This document shows, in pieces, positions 53,003 to 60,876 of a stretch of DNA of 64,000 bases; position 1 is the first letter of the stretch; every line of letters starts with the position of its first letter. The DNA is taken from NCBI RefSeq assembly GCF_004786035.1, contig NZ_CP035088.1:2454001-2518000 (forward strand). The letters are read 5' to 3'. Under the pieces are notes generated by a model. It made no database searches, was not told where the DNA came from, and worked only from the letters and a program-made list of their open reading frames with translations. The DNA is from Pseudomonas viciae (GTDB taxonomy: Bacteria > Pseudomonadota > Gammaproteobacteria > Pseudomonadales > Pseudomonadaceae). Made by a program: the position numbers and the translations under genes.

Positions 53003-54421
53003 ATGTACGATTTGTTTGAGTTCTACATTGACGGCGCCTGGGTCAAACCCCACGGCGAAACCGTCGAGACCGTGGTAAACCCGTCCACCGAGCAGGGGGG
53101 GGCGCGCATCATCCTGGGCGACGCTCGCGATGTAGACCGTGCGCTCGGCGCAGCCCGGCAGGCTTTTCCGGCGTTCGCCGCGAGTTCGCTCCAGGCACGT
53201 ATCGACTTGCTGCAGCGCATCATCGAAGCCTACAAACGCCATAGCGAGGCGTTGATCGAGGCGGTTCATCTGGAGATGGGCGCGCCGCTGTCCCTGGCCC
53301 GAAACGCTCATGTCCCGGCGGGCCTGGGTCATCTGACGCAGGCGCTGGAAGTGCTGCGCGAGTTCCGCTTCGAACGGCGTCTGGGCCAGACGCTGGTACT
53401 GCGTGAGCCTATCGGCGTGTGCGCCTTGATCACCCCCTGGAACTGGCCACTCAATCAACTCACCTGCAAGCTCGCACCCGCCCTGGCGGTGGGCTGCACG
53501 GTCGTACTCAAGCCAAGTGAGTGTGCGCCGTTGTCGGCGTATATCATCGCGCAAATCCTGCATGAGGCCGGGGTGCCGAAGGGGGTGTTCAACCTGGTCA
53601 ACGGTAATGGGCCGGAGGTCGGCGCTGCGCTGGCCAGCCATGCCGAGGTGGACATGGTGTCGTTTACCGGCTCGACCCGCGCCGGCATCGCAGTGGCCAA
53701 GGCGGCGGCCGATACAGTGAAGCGCGTGTCCCAGGAACTGGGCGGCAAATCCGCGAATATCCTGCTCGACGATGCCTACCTGCCGAGCGCGGTGCGCCAC
53801 GGGGTACAGGCGTGCATCCGTAACAGCGGCCAGTCGTGCAATGCGCCAACGCGCCTGCTAGTACCGCGCGCGCAACAACAGGCGGTGATTGATATCGTCC
53901 GGGAAGTGCTGGCGCAGGTGTGCTTCGACGACAGTAACCCGATCTGCGCCATCGGTCCCGTGGCGAATGCCCTGCAATTCGAACGGGTACAGGCCATGAT
54001 CGCCCAAGCCATCGCCGAGGGTTCGCGATTGATCGCCGGAGGTTTGGGACGACCACAAGGGATTGAGCGCGGCTACTACGTGCAACCTACGGTGTTTGCC
54101 GACGTCACCCCGGACATGCTGGTGGCGCGGGAAGAAATCTTCGGCCCGGTCCTGGCGATCATGCCGTACGACAGCGAAGCCGAGGCGATAGCCATCGCGA
54201 ACGACAGCCCTTACGGCTTGTCAGGCTACGTCACCTCGACCAGCCTCGAACGCAGCCGCAGGGTTGCGCGGCAATTGCGCACCGGCATGGTCCATCTCAA
54301 TGGCGCCCGGGCCGACCAGGCCGCGCCGTTTGGCGGCTATAAGCAGTCGGGTAATGGGCGCGAGTGGGGGGAGATGGGGTTTGAAGAATACCTGGAGAGC
54401 AAGTCGCTGTTTGGGTATTGA
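53003..54421 (+). CDS. Aldehyde dehydrogenase
   Basis: 472 residues. Catalytic C279 (SGQSCNAP), E245 (QELGGKS), TPWNWPLNQ for cofactor entry. Non-acylating branch, so the product is a free acid; the sequence is of the general betaine/semialdehyde type. As last gene of the operon it should oxidise the semialdehyde made by the aminotransferase. Confidence 0.9.
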   Translation: MYDLFEFYIDGAWVKPHGETVETVVNPSTEQGGARIILGDARDVDRALGAARQAFPAFAASSLQARIDLLQRIIEAYKRHSEALIEAVHLEMGAPLSLARNAHVPAGLGHLTQALEVLREFRFERRLGQTLVLREPIGVCALITPWNWPLNQLTCKLAPALAVGCTVVLKPSECAPLSAYIIAQILHEAGVPKGVFNLVNGNGPEVGAALASHAEVDMVSFTGSTRAGIAVAKAAADTVKRVSQELGGKSANILLDDAYLPSAVRHGVQACIRNSGQSCNAPTRLLVPRAQQQAVIDIVREVLAQVCFDDSNPICAIGPVANALQFERVQAMIAQAIAEGSRLIAGGLGRPQGIERGYYVQPTVFADVTPDMLVAREEIFGPVLAIMPYDSEAEAIAIANDSPYGLSGYVTSTSLERSRRVARQLRTGMVHLNGARADQAAPFGGYKQSGNGREWGEMGFEEYLESKSLFGY

Positions 54422-54519
54422 CGGCTTCAGAGGTGCGCGATGGGGCGACAGATAAATCAACGACCGCCTTTTCGCGCGGGTTGGCGCTTATATGAAGTCA
54501 TAACTGATCTGTGGATAAT

Positions 54520-54539
54520 CTGCTTTCGGCCAGAAGCGG
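54520..54539. repeat. Extragenic palindrome, intact copy
   Basis: CTGCTTTCGGCCAGAAGCGG is near-symmetric around GGCC. It is an uninterrupted example of the palindromes that carry the TIR elements at 13882, 18872 and 55673. Confidence 0.7.
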
Positions 54540-54687
54540 TAACTCGCAGTCTCTTTGGGGCAATTGTGTCGAATTGAACCACCGAAGCTTCATCGTCCTT
54601 TCTCTTAAGGATCTCTAATGACAAACCAACGGGCGAAAGCTGCCTCCTAGAATACGGAGCATCGCCATTAGCAATCAGGGGGAGAAG

Positions 54688-55017
54688 ATGAACGAAGAAT
54701 TCAGCTACGTCTGGTTGCTGCCGCTGCTTGAAAAACCTTTCGAAACAGCTGCACTCGATCTGCCAGATACGGTAGGAGCCCTTAGCGGGAAATATACACT
54801 GCCTGCCGGTATAGCTTTGCAGCCGCTGGTGATCACAGCCTTGACGTCGCATTCCGAATATTGGTCGGGGCTGGCGCTTAAATGGCTGGAGGATGGCTTT
54901 CCGATAGACGTTGAGCTGACCACGCTCTTGGCTCATTGCACCGAGGACCAAACGTTATCCCAGTCTCGCCGTCATAGGGCACGTAGGCTCGTTGGCCGGA
55001 AAAAATCAGAAAGCTGA
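54688..55017 (+). CDS. Hypothetical protein, 109 aa
   Basis: No family recognised. N-terminal EEFSYVWLLPLLEKPFE is hydrophobic but too short and mixed for a membrane helix; PAGIALQPLVITALTSHSEYWSGLALKWLEDGFPID looks like an alpha/beta core; the tail is basic (RRHRARRLVGRKK). GGGGGAG lies upstream of the ATG. Size, acidic core and the setting among small orphan genes and palindromes recall immunity-type genes, but nothing proves this. Confidence 0.55.
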   Translation: MNEEFSYVWLLPLLEKPFETAALDLPDTVGALSGKYTLPAGIALQPLVITALTSHSEYWSGLALKWLEDGFPIDVELTTLLAHCTEDQTLSQSRRHRARRLVGRKKSES

Positions 55018-55132
55018 ATCCTATGCCTGGTTGTTATTGGTCAGAAGCAGCCCGTCGCGATCAGAAGCGTTTGACGACAACGCGTCGCTCTCGCACTCTG
55101 TTTTGCCCCCTATTTCTTCACTAGGCTTCCCT

Positions 55133-55603
55133 ATGTCATTCACGACCGTAGTACTGCTCGACTCCTGGCCACAGCCAAGTACGTCGCCCGAACCCGTCGT
55201 GTTCGCCACGGACACGCAGCTATGTTTACGGTATTGCACCGCTGGGGACGAAATAGCGGTAATCCATTTTCCCCTAGTTAAAAAAATTCAATTCGGTTCA
55301 CCAAACGACGAAGCTTTGGGCGGTCATGCGCTTATTGGACTTGGACTCAAGCATTACCAAATTCATCGAATAGATAATTCGCCTTGGCTAGCAGAGCTTG
55401 AGCAGAGAAACGCCATTCATCCGCGACACGATAAACAGCGGTTTATAAAAGATGCCATCCATTATGTCTTTACGTTTCAGGACTCTACCTTGGAATGCAT
55501 CGTAATTGAGGGGCAATTCTGGCATCCAAAAATACAAGTCTTTACCTCGGAGCAGAAGGCAAGGGACGTCTGGCGCGAATTGATAAATGACGTGGGCGCA
55601 TGA
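55133..55603 (+). CDS. Hypothetical protein, 156 aa
   Basis: No family recognised. Soluble, mixed alpha/beta: FTTVVLLDSWPQP, EIAVIHFPLVKKIQFGSPNDEALGGHALIGLGLKHYQIHRID in outline, a KQRFIKDAIHYVFTFQDSTLECI strand pair and a C-terminal helix (KARDVWRELINDV). The ATG at 55133 lacks a good Shine-Dalgarno, so the start is unsure. Lies 115 bases after the 109-aa gene on the same strand. Confidence 0.6.
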   Translation: MSFTTVVLLDSWPQPSTSPEPVVFATDTQLCLRYCTAGDEIAVIHFPLVKKIQFGSPNDEALGGHALIGLGLKHYQIHRIDNSPWLAELEQRNAIHPRHDKQRFIKDAIHYVFTFQDSTLECIVIEGQFWHPKIQVFTSEQKARDVWRELINDVGA

Positions 55604-55672
55604 ACCCAATAGTCATGAGTGGATGACCGCTCTGGGTCGAAAGTTGACTTTCCTCACCGGCTGCTTCTGGCC

Positions 55673-55831
55673 CAGGCTGTGTAAAAACGCAGGCGTCGTT
55701 TTGAAGTCCGCGTTGCTACGTAAAATCTGCCTGTGCTTGGTTAGTCAGTAGACCCAAAATTTGCGTAGGAACGAAATTTTCGTTCTGGTTTTGACCGTTG
55801 AACCGGCCCTAAAACGTTTTTACACAGCCTC
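55673..55831. mobile_element. MITE-like element, copy 2 (159 bp)
   Basis: Terminal inverted repeats CAGGCTGTGTAAAAACG (55673-55689) and CGTTTTTACACAGCCTC (55815-55831), flanked by GGCC on both sides (55669-55672, 55832-55835). The flanks GGCTGCTTCT and GAAAGCAGCC are the two arms of one palindrome centred on GGCC. The interior aligns with copy 1: CTACGT.AAATCTG on the left and TT.GCGTAG.A.CGA.TTT on the right. No coding capacity. Confidence 0.8.
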
Positions 55832-55879
55832 GGCCGAAAGCAGCCTCTGGGATGGCGATTTTCGACCCGAAGCGGACTT

Positions 55880-56143
55880 TTAAATTTCGTCGTCGAAACT
55901 TGGTTTTACGAGCAATAGTTCGTAAGTCAAATCTACTTCATGAAATGTGGCGCACCATTCTTGAAAGCCTGGCCGGTGCTCACACAATAGACGGACGATG
56001 AGTCCGGACTCCGTGCTAAAAGTTTCATTAACGACTGCAATATCTCCAGGCGCCGCATCACGAGCATTTATCCAGTCAACATATAGGGCCTTCGTAGAAT
56101 CGACGTAGGTCAATTTGATGATATCGCCTTTGATAAGTGTCAT
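55880..56143 (-). CDS. Hypothetical protein, 87 aa
   Basis: No family recognised. Small, acidic and beta-rich: KGDIIKLTYVDSTKALYVDWINARDAAPGDIAVVNETF in outline, then a Trp/His/Cys-containing stretch (LCEHRPGFQEWCATFHEVDLTYELLLV). It could be an SH3-like or immunity-type fold. Isolated between the second MITE and an intact palindrome. Confidence 0.55.
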   Translation of the reverse strand: MTLIKGDIIKLTYVDSTKALYVDWINARDAAPGDIAVVNETFSTESGLIVRLLCEHRPGFQEWCATFHEVDLTYELLLVKPSFDDEI

Positions 56144-56195
56144 GGCTGTGGTTAATACTCATATAGATTCACGGAGGAACCTTGTTCGAATGACC

Positions 56196-56211
56196 GCTTC
56201 TGGCCAGAAGC
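56196..56211. repeat. Extragenic palindrome, perfect copy
   Basis: GCTTCTGGCCAGAAGC is a perfect 16-bp palindrome centred on GGCC; with flanks (GACC...AGGT) it extends to about 24 bases. An empty counterpart of the MITE target sites. Confidence 0.75.
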
Positions 56212-56282
56212 AGGTAAACGTTCGGGCAATACACGCCGCTCACCGGTTTTATATTTTGATCAAGGTGACGTGCTCGCCTAAT

Positions 56283-56729
56283 TTAAACGTACTGTGCCTC
56301 AGAAGAATCATACCGTTTGACAAACCGGCGCTCGTCGACCGCGTAACCTTGCTGCTGATAAAAAGTGTGAGCCTGTATTCGGTGGTCACTGCTAGTCACC
56401 TCAGCCCGGACGCAAAGTTGCTCTATAAAAAACGCGTCAGCAGCGGAAACCAGCATTGCCCCGACGCCTTGTCCTCGGAAATCGTCATCAATGACAAGGG
56501 AGGTAATGCGTCCGAGCCTACCCGGCTGATGAAACAGTTCAAGTACGTGTAAGCTCATGACGCCGATAATGTTTTTACCGTCTTGTGCCAGCAGCACGGC
56601 ATCCCGAGCGCTAAGTTCCAAAGCCTCAAGCTTATCCCGGATTAGCTTTGGCGAGGCTTGGTAGCCTAACTGGCCTAGGAGTTTGGACACCGATTCTGCA
56701 TCGGTCAGTAAGGCTTTTCGAACTTTCAT
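56283..56729 (-). CDS. GNAT-family N-acetyltransferase
   Basis: 148 residues from the ATG at 56729. Acetyl-CoA loop DDDFRGQGVGAMLV; C-terminal HTFYQQQGYAVDERRFVK as in AAC(6')-like GNATs. An upstream in-frame ATG would add 25 residues with no pattern. Not linked to any neighbour by spacing; substrate unknown. Confidence 0.85.
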   Translation of the reverse strand: MKVRKALLTDAESVSKLLGQLGYQASPKLIRDKLEALELSARDAVLLAQDGKNIIGVMSLHVLELFHQPGRLGRITSLVIDDDFRGQGVGAMLVSAADAFFIEQLCVRAEVTSSDHRIQAHTFYQQQGYAVDERRFVKRYDSSEAQYV

Positions 56730-57335
56730 ATCGTTCTCAACTGGGTATTGCACACCATTGTATTCGACCTGACCTGTCGCTTGCATCGGACTTGACCAGC
56801 ACACTGGGTGGCTGAGACCGGCAGAAAGCGACCCGAGCGGACAGTGCTATTTATTTGGAGGCCCTCGCGTCAGGGGCGATGCGGTCCTGTAACGGGCGCT
56901 TCCAGGCATCCGTAGTTCTATCAGCTTTCAACCTGCGCAGGGAGTCGTCAACCGATGACCATAGCAAATTGGGGGAAAAGGAGATGAATTTATTGCTTGG
57001 AATAGTTCCGTCCCCTTATCGGTCCCGCGCAAGTGTCCTACGACTTCTTTCGCCTAATTAATGTGCGCCTCGCTAGGGCGCTTTCTCACCTTAGCCGACA
57101 TTTTTATGCTGTCCATGTTCCTGCTCAAAAAGTTTAAGTTATATGTTATCTAAATATATATTTCGAAAGGTTATAGGTTGCTATCGGTCTGGTAGTACCC
57201 TCTTGTCCGTTTGTTTTGTGTGGAAAAGGCGGGTGGCGGGTGTTGAGAGAGTCCATCAGCGTGTGTTTTATTTATTCTATGGTTGTATTTATTTTTTATG
57301 GTGGGCAATCCAATACCTTGCGCTAGCCTGAGAAT
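56730..57335. other. Gene-free, AT-rich stretch before the chitin genes
   Basis: About 600 bases. A decayed palindrome copy lies near 56816-56845 (GGCAGAAAGCGACCCGAGCGGA). Short open frames (60-68 codons) show no family pattern and look accidental. From about 57110 the DNA is markedly AT-rich, which suits a long regulatory region for the downstream genes. Confidence 0.45.
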
Positions 57336-57351
57336 TCTCCTCTAGAGGAGA
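57336..57351 (+). promoter_or_regulatory. Perfect 16-bp palindrome upstream of the LPMO gene
   Basis: TCTCCTCTAGAGGAGA, a perfect palindrome, ends 26 bases before the LPMO ATG. It may be an operator or an mRNA hairpin close to the ribosome-binding site AAAGGA (57363-57368). Confidence 0.5.
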
Positions 57352-57377
57352 GATCAATTAATCAAAGGAATGAACCA

Positions 57378-58013
57378 ATGAATAAGCCAGAATCCAACCC
57401 GCAGTTGAAGCACGGTCGTGTCATTTCCCCTCCTAGTCGTTCTGCTATTGCTACAGACGAGGGCCTTATTCTTGACTGGCATGCTAATGCAATGGAAGGA
57501 GGTAAGAACTTCCCATCATTGACGGCTGGGCCATTCCCAATACCTTATGAGAGTGACGTCGCGAGCCTAGTACCACCGGCGGATGGTTATATCCTCAGTG
57601 GTGGCCAGACGGATGAACGCGACTGCGTTAACTTCACCGACGAGGAAATGAGCAAAAAACTAAATCGCCCATTTACCTGGCCTCTATTGAATGTCGAACC
57701 GGGCCAGGCGTTTCATGTAAGATGGGTATACACCATGCCTCACGTGACTCGGGGTTTTAGCTGGTTTATTACTAAGGATGGCTGGGATCCTGAAAAGCGT
57801 ATCAGCCGCGCTCAGCTTGAGCCAAAGTCTTTCTATGATGATTTTTATACCCAGGTTCCCTTCTACGAATATACCGACGAATTGAAGGCGAAGGTTGAAC
57901 ATGAAGTGAAGCTGCCAACGGGTAAGCAAGGTCATCATGTTATTGTTCTGCTGTGGGTTGTTGCTGATACGGGTAATGCGTTCTATCAGGCGTTTGATGT
58001 GAACTTTAAATAA
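57378..58013 (+). CDS. AA10 lytic polysaccharide monooxygenase without a Sec signal peptide
   Basis: Copper enzyme for oxidative cleavage of chitin (family AA10, CBP21-like), 211 residues. Histidine-brace residues are H12 (KHGRVISPPSRSA) and H122 (YTMPHVTRGFSWF), axial F202 (GNAFYQAFDVN). In typical members the first histidine follows a 25-35-residue signal peptide; here it is preceded by only 11 polar residues (MNKPESNPQLK). The enzyme can work only if these are removed. The chitinase ChiC downstream also lacks a signal, and P. aeruginosa ChiC is known to lose 11 N-terminal residues during secretion. AAGGA precedes the ATG. Same strand as chiC, gap 47 bases. Confidence 0.88.
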   Translation: MNKPESNPQLKHGRVISPPSRSAIATDEGLILDWHANAMEGGKNFPSLTAGPFPIPYESDVASLVPPADGYILSGGQTDERDCVNFTDEEMSKKLNRPFTWPLLNVEPGQAFHVRWVYTMPHVTRGFSWFITKDGWDPEKRISRAQLEPKSFYDDFYTQVPFYEYTDELKAKVEHEVKLPTGKQGHHVIVLLWVVADTGNAFYQAFDVNFK

Positions 58014-58060
58014 AGTCGGGCTGTGTACGGCCCCTAGTACAGTTCTGAAGGAATAGAACA

Positions 58061-59527
58061 ATGACCAAGATTGATTTTTCTTTGCTGAAGTCCAAAGTAA
58101 GTGATTCAGCCACCTTGATGCCTAGCATTGCCAATAGAAAAATTCTGATGGGTTTTTGGCATAACTGGCCGGCCGGTCATAGTGACGGCTATCAAGGTGG
58201 GCAGTTCGCCAATCTAGATCTGGTGGATGTACCCAAGGACTACAATGTTGTTGCTGTGGCTTTTATGAAAGGCCGGGGCATTCCTACTTTCAAACCCTAT
58301 AACCTCTCCGACGACGAGTTTCGCCGTCAGGTAGGCGTGCTGAACAGTCAGGGAAGGGCTGTGTTGATCTCGTTGGGTGGCGCCGATGCTCATATCGAGT
58401 TGCACAAAGGGGATGAACAACCTCTGGCGAATGAGATCATCCGGTTGGTTGAAGTCTACGGCTTCGATGGGTTGGATATCGACCTTGAGCAAAGCGCCAT
58501 TGATGTCGCTGACAACATGACGGTACTGCCTGCAGCCTTGAAACTGGTGAAGGATCACTACAAGGGCGAAGAGAAACATTTCATCATCAGCATGGCACCT
58601 GAGTTTCCCTATCTCAGAACGGGCGGCAAGTACGTTGGCTACATTCAGGCCCTTGAGGGGTACTACGACTTCATCGCGCCTCAGTATTACAACCAAGGTG
58701 GCGATGGGATCTGGGTTCAGGAGGCCAACGGTGGTCAAGGTGCCTGGATTGCGCAGAACAATGATGAGATGAAAGAGGATTTCCTCTACTACCTGACCGA
58801 AAGCCTGGTGACGGGCACTCGGGACTACATCGCCATCCCAGCAGATAAATTTGTCATTGGCTTACCGGCCAACAATGATGCCGCGGCCACTGGCTATGTG
58901 ATTGATCCTGCGGCAGTGGTAAATGCATTCAAGCGTCTCGACGCTGCCGGCCATTCCATCAAAGGGCTGATGACGTGGTCTATCAACTGGGACGATGGCA
59001 TTACCAGGGACAATGTTTCCTATAACTGGGAGTTCTACAATCGTTACGCCCCGTTGATTCACGGCGAGTCGGAGCCTGGTGACCGGCCGACGGCTCCCGC
59101 AAACCTGTCCGCCAGGGACGTAACCGAGACGGGTATGACCTTGAGTTGGGGGGCTTCAAGCGGCCCTCGTCCGATCGAGACACACACGTTGTACCGAAAT
59201 GGGGCTGTGATAGGCCGTTCGGCGTCTTTAACGCTGACAGACTCAGGCTTAACGCCGAACACTCAGTACAGCTACTTTGTCACGGCAACAGACTCTCAGG
59301 GAAATGAGTCGCTTCCGAGCAAGAGCCTGAGCGTTCGAACTGCTGGAGACATCACCGATCCAGAGTTCCCCGAGTGGCAGTTGAACCTTCGGTATCGCAA
59401 GGAGGATGGCGTGACTTACGAAGGTAATAATTACGTGTGCCTGCAAGAGCACGTATCAAACTCAGGCTGGACACCCCCAGTTGCCTTTACCCTGTGGTCG
59501 AAGGTCGCAATCAAACGGCGTGCTTAG
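58061..59527 (+). CDS. chiC: Chitinase, GH18 with FnIII and chitin-binding domains
   Basis: 488 residues, very like P. aeruginosa ChiC in length and sequence (from memory). GH18 domain residues 25-340 with catalytic DGLDIDLE (D136, D139, D141, E143) and APQYYNQGG; fibronectin type III domain about 345-430 (PTAPANLSARDV to LSVRT); C-terminal CBM5/12-type chitin-binding domain 440-485 (W.LNLRY...GNNYVCLQEHVSNSGWTPP...W). No signal peptide: MTKIDFSLLKSKVSDS. Leaves the cell by a non-Sec route as in P. aeruginosa (inference). Co-transcribed with the AA10 gene; the pair degrades crystalline chitin, useful against fungi and insects. RBS GAAGGAA. Confidence 0.92.
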   Translation: MTKIDFSLLKSKVSDSATLMPSIANRKILMGFWHNWPAGHSDGYQGGQFANLDLVDVPKDYNVVAVAFMKGRGIPTFKPYNLSDDEFRRQVGVLNSQGRAVLISLGGADAHIELHKGDEQPLANEIIRLVEVYGFDGLDIDLEQSAIDVADNMTVLPAALKLVKDHYKGEEKHFIISMAPEFPYLRTGGKYVGYIQALEGYYDFIAPQYYNQGGDGIWVQEANGGQGAWIAQNNDEMKEDFLYYLTESLVTGTRDYIAIPADKFVIGLPANNDAAATGYVIDPAAVVNAFKRLDAAGHSIKGLMTWSINWDDGITRDNVSYNWEFYNRYAPLIHGESEPGDRPTAPANLSARDVTETGMTLSWGASSGPRPIETHTLYRNGAVIGRSASLTLTDSGLTPNTQYSYFVTATDSQGNESLPSKSLSVRTAGDITDPEFPEWQLNLRYRKEDGVTYEGNNYVCLQEHVSNSGWTPPVAFTLWSKVAIKRRA

Positions 59528-59537
59528 AACGCTATGC

Positions 59538-59564
59538 AAAGCCCGGCTGAAATGCCGGGCTTTT
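59538..59564 (+). terminator. Rho-independent terminator after chiC
   Basis: AAAGCCCGGC (59538-59547), loop TGAAAT, GCCGGGCTTT (59554-59563) and a further T: perfect 10-bp stem with T-run, 11 bases after the stop codon. Confidence 0.9.
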
Positions 59565-59770
59565 CTCTGTCTTCACCGCCGAGCCGCGATAACAACAAGG
59601 TCTCGCGGGGTGCGTGTAAAACATCAGCATCAGGCCAAGGGCAGGTATCAGTAACAGCGCGAGCACCCGCAAAACGGAGGACAGTGGCTCCAGGTCCGCC
59701 AGCAGCACGACTGCGCTTTGCACCAGGTTGCGCGAATGGACGTTAAGGTCATCCTGGGCGGCGATGGCTA
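59560..59770 (-). pseudogene. Decayed copy of the membrane protein encoded at 9814-10767
   Basis: Minus-strand reading AQDDLNVHSRNLVQSAVVLL parallels AQGDLHIHSRNLVQSTVVLL of the intact gene. A deletion of about 25 codons follows, then LEPLSSVLRVLALLLIPALGLMLM parallels LAPLPSLLIVLGLALIPALGLLLM; after a frameshift RETLLLSRLGGEDR parallels RETLVLSRVAGEGKR. The rest is missing. Clear pseudogene of a paralogue. Confidence 0.8.
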
Positions 59771-59874
59771 ATTAGCGATGGGCTGGTTTCAAGAGCGCTT
59801 GAAGAGGCTTGAAAAGCGCTTTTGCGCCGGGCGGGGCAGGGGGCTAGTCGTCATCGTTTCATGGTCCGGCCCAT

Positions 59875-60792
59875 TTATTTCTGCGTGCGGGTTGTTTCCA
59901 ACGTCGAAGCGATAAGGTCGCGTAGCCATATATGGGCAGGATCGCGATGCAGTCGCTCGGGCCATAACATCAGCATTTCAAACCCGGGAATGGCGAGCGG
60001 AGGTTCCTGGACGTGAAGCGCTGGCTCATGTTTCACCAGCCTTTCCGGCACCACCGCAACCAAATCGCTGTGCACCAATGCTGAGACCAGCGAGTTGAAA
60101 TTGGACACGGACAAGACCACTCGCCGTTCCAGACCTTCAGCTGCCAGAGCGTGGTCGGTACTGCCAACGAAGCCGGCGCCATCAGGTGACATGACGGCAT
60201 GTTCAAGGGCGCAGAACGTTTTGAGCGACAGCCTGGTTGCCAGCGCGGGATGGCCGCGCCGCGCCGCCAGCACATAGCGTTCGTGAATCAAGGAGCGCTG
60301 ACGCAACTTGGGCGGCGCTTCATCGCGGGTGTGCAGCGCCAGATCGATAAGGCCGTTTTCCAGATCCTTGGCAAAGTCGACAGTCGGTTTATTCATAAGC
60401 GCCAACCGCGTGTACGGCGCCAGGTGCCTGAGCCGCGAGAGCGACGGCCAGATCAAGGCAGTCGTCGCATAATCACTGGCAGCGATCTTCCACGTTTGAT
60501 GGGACCGTCCGGGTTCAAAAGCGGCAGCAGGAATCAGTGCGCTTTCCAGCGCGGCCAACGCGTCACGCAGGGGCCCCTGCAATTCGCGAGCTCGCTCGGT
60601 GGGCGACATCCCTCGGGGGCCAGGCAGCAAAAGCGGATCATCAAGAAGCTCTCTCAGCCTGCCCAGTTGCAGGCTGACGGTCGGTTGCGCGAGATTGAGC
60701 AAGCGCGCTGCCCGCGTCACATTTTGCTCGGCCAGCAAGGCATCCAATGTGACCAACAAATTAAGATCCAGACGGCGCAAGCTATTGTGCAT
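59875..60792 (-). CDS. LysR-family regulator (NodD-like branch)
   Basis: 305 residues. Opening LRRLDLNLLVTLDALLAEQNVTRAA and helix-turn-helix LLNLAQPTVSLQLGRLREL belong to the NodD/LinR-like branch; effector domain from ESALIPAAAFEPGRSHQTWKIAASDYA. Divergent from a quinone reductase gene, 84 bases away, which it probably controls. Confidence 0.87.
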   Translation of the reverse strand: MHNSLRRLDLNLLVTLDALLAEQNVTRAARLLNLAQPTVSLQLGRLRELLDDPLLLPGPRGMSPTERARELQGPLRDALAALESALIPAAAFEPGRSHQTWKIAASDYATTALIWPSLSRLRHLAPYTRLALMNKPTVDFAKDLENGLIDLALHTRDEAPPKLRQRSLIHERYVLAARRGHPALATRLSLKTFCALEHAVMSPDGAGFVGSTDHALAAEGLERRVVLSVSNFNSLVSALVHSDLVAVVPERLVKHEPALHVQEPPLAIPGFEMLMLWPERLHRDPAHIWLRDLIASTLETTRTQK

Positions 60793-60876
60793 GCAAATAC
60801 CATGTGTTTCGGGAATTCATTTCTATCATAGCGGATACAGGCTTACGGTGAGGGACACATTCAACGCGGAGCCCTC

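Noticed and set aside
52622..53800. 392-codon minus-strand frame spanning the aminotransferase and aldehyde dehydrogenase genes
   Set aside because: It crosses the border of two confident plus-strand genes and has no recognisable domain.
54457..54951. 164-codon minus-strand frame opposite the 109-aa gene
   Set aside because: Its translation runs through an extragenic palindrome and shows no motif; the plus-strand frame has a better ribosome site. The choice is not fully certain.
57143..57331. 62-codon frame in the AT-rich region before the LPMO gene
   Set aside because: No ribosome site, odd composition, and the DNA looks regulatory.
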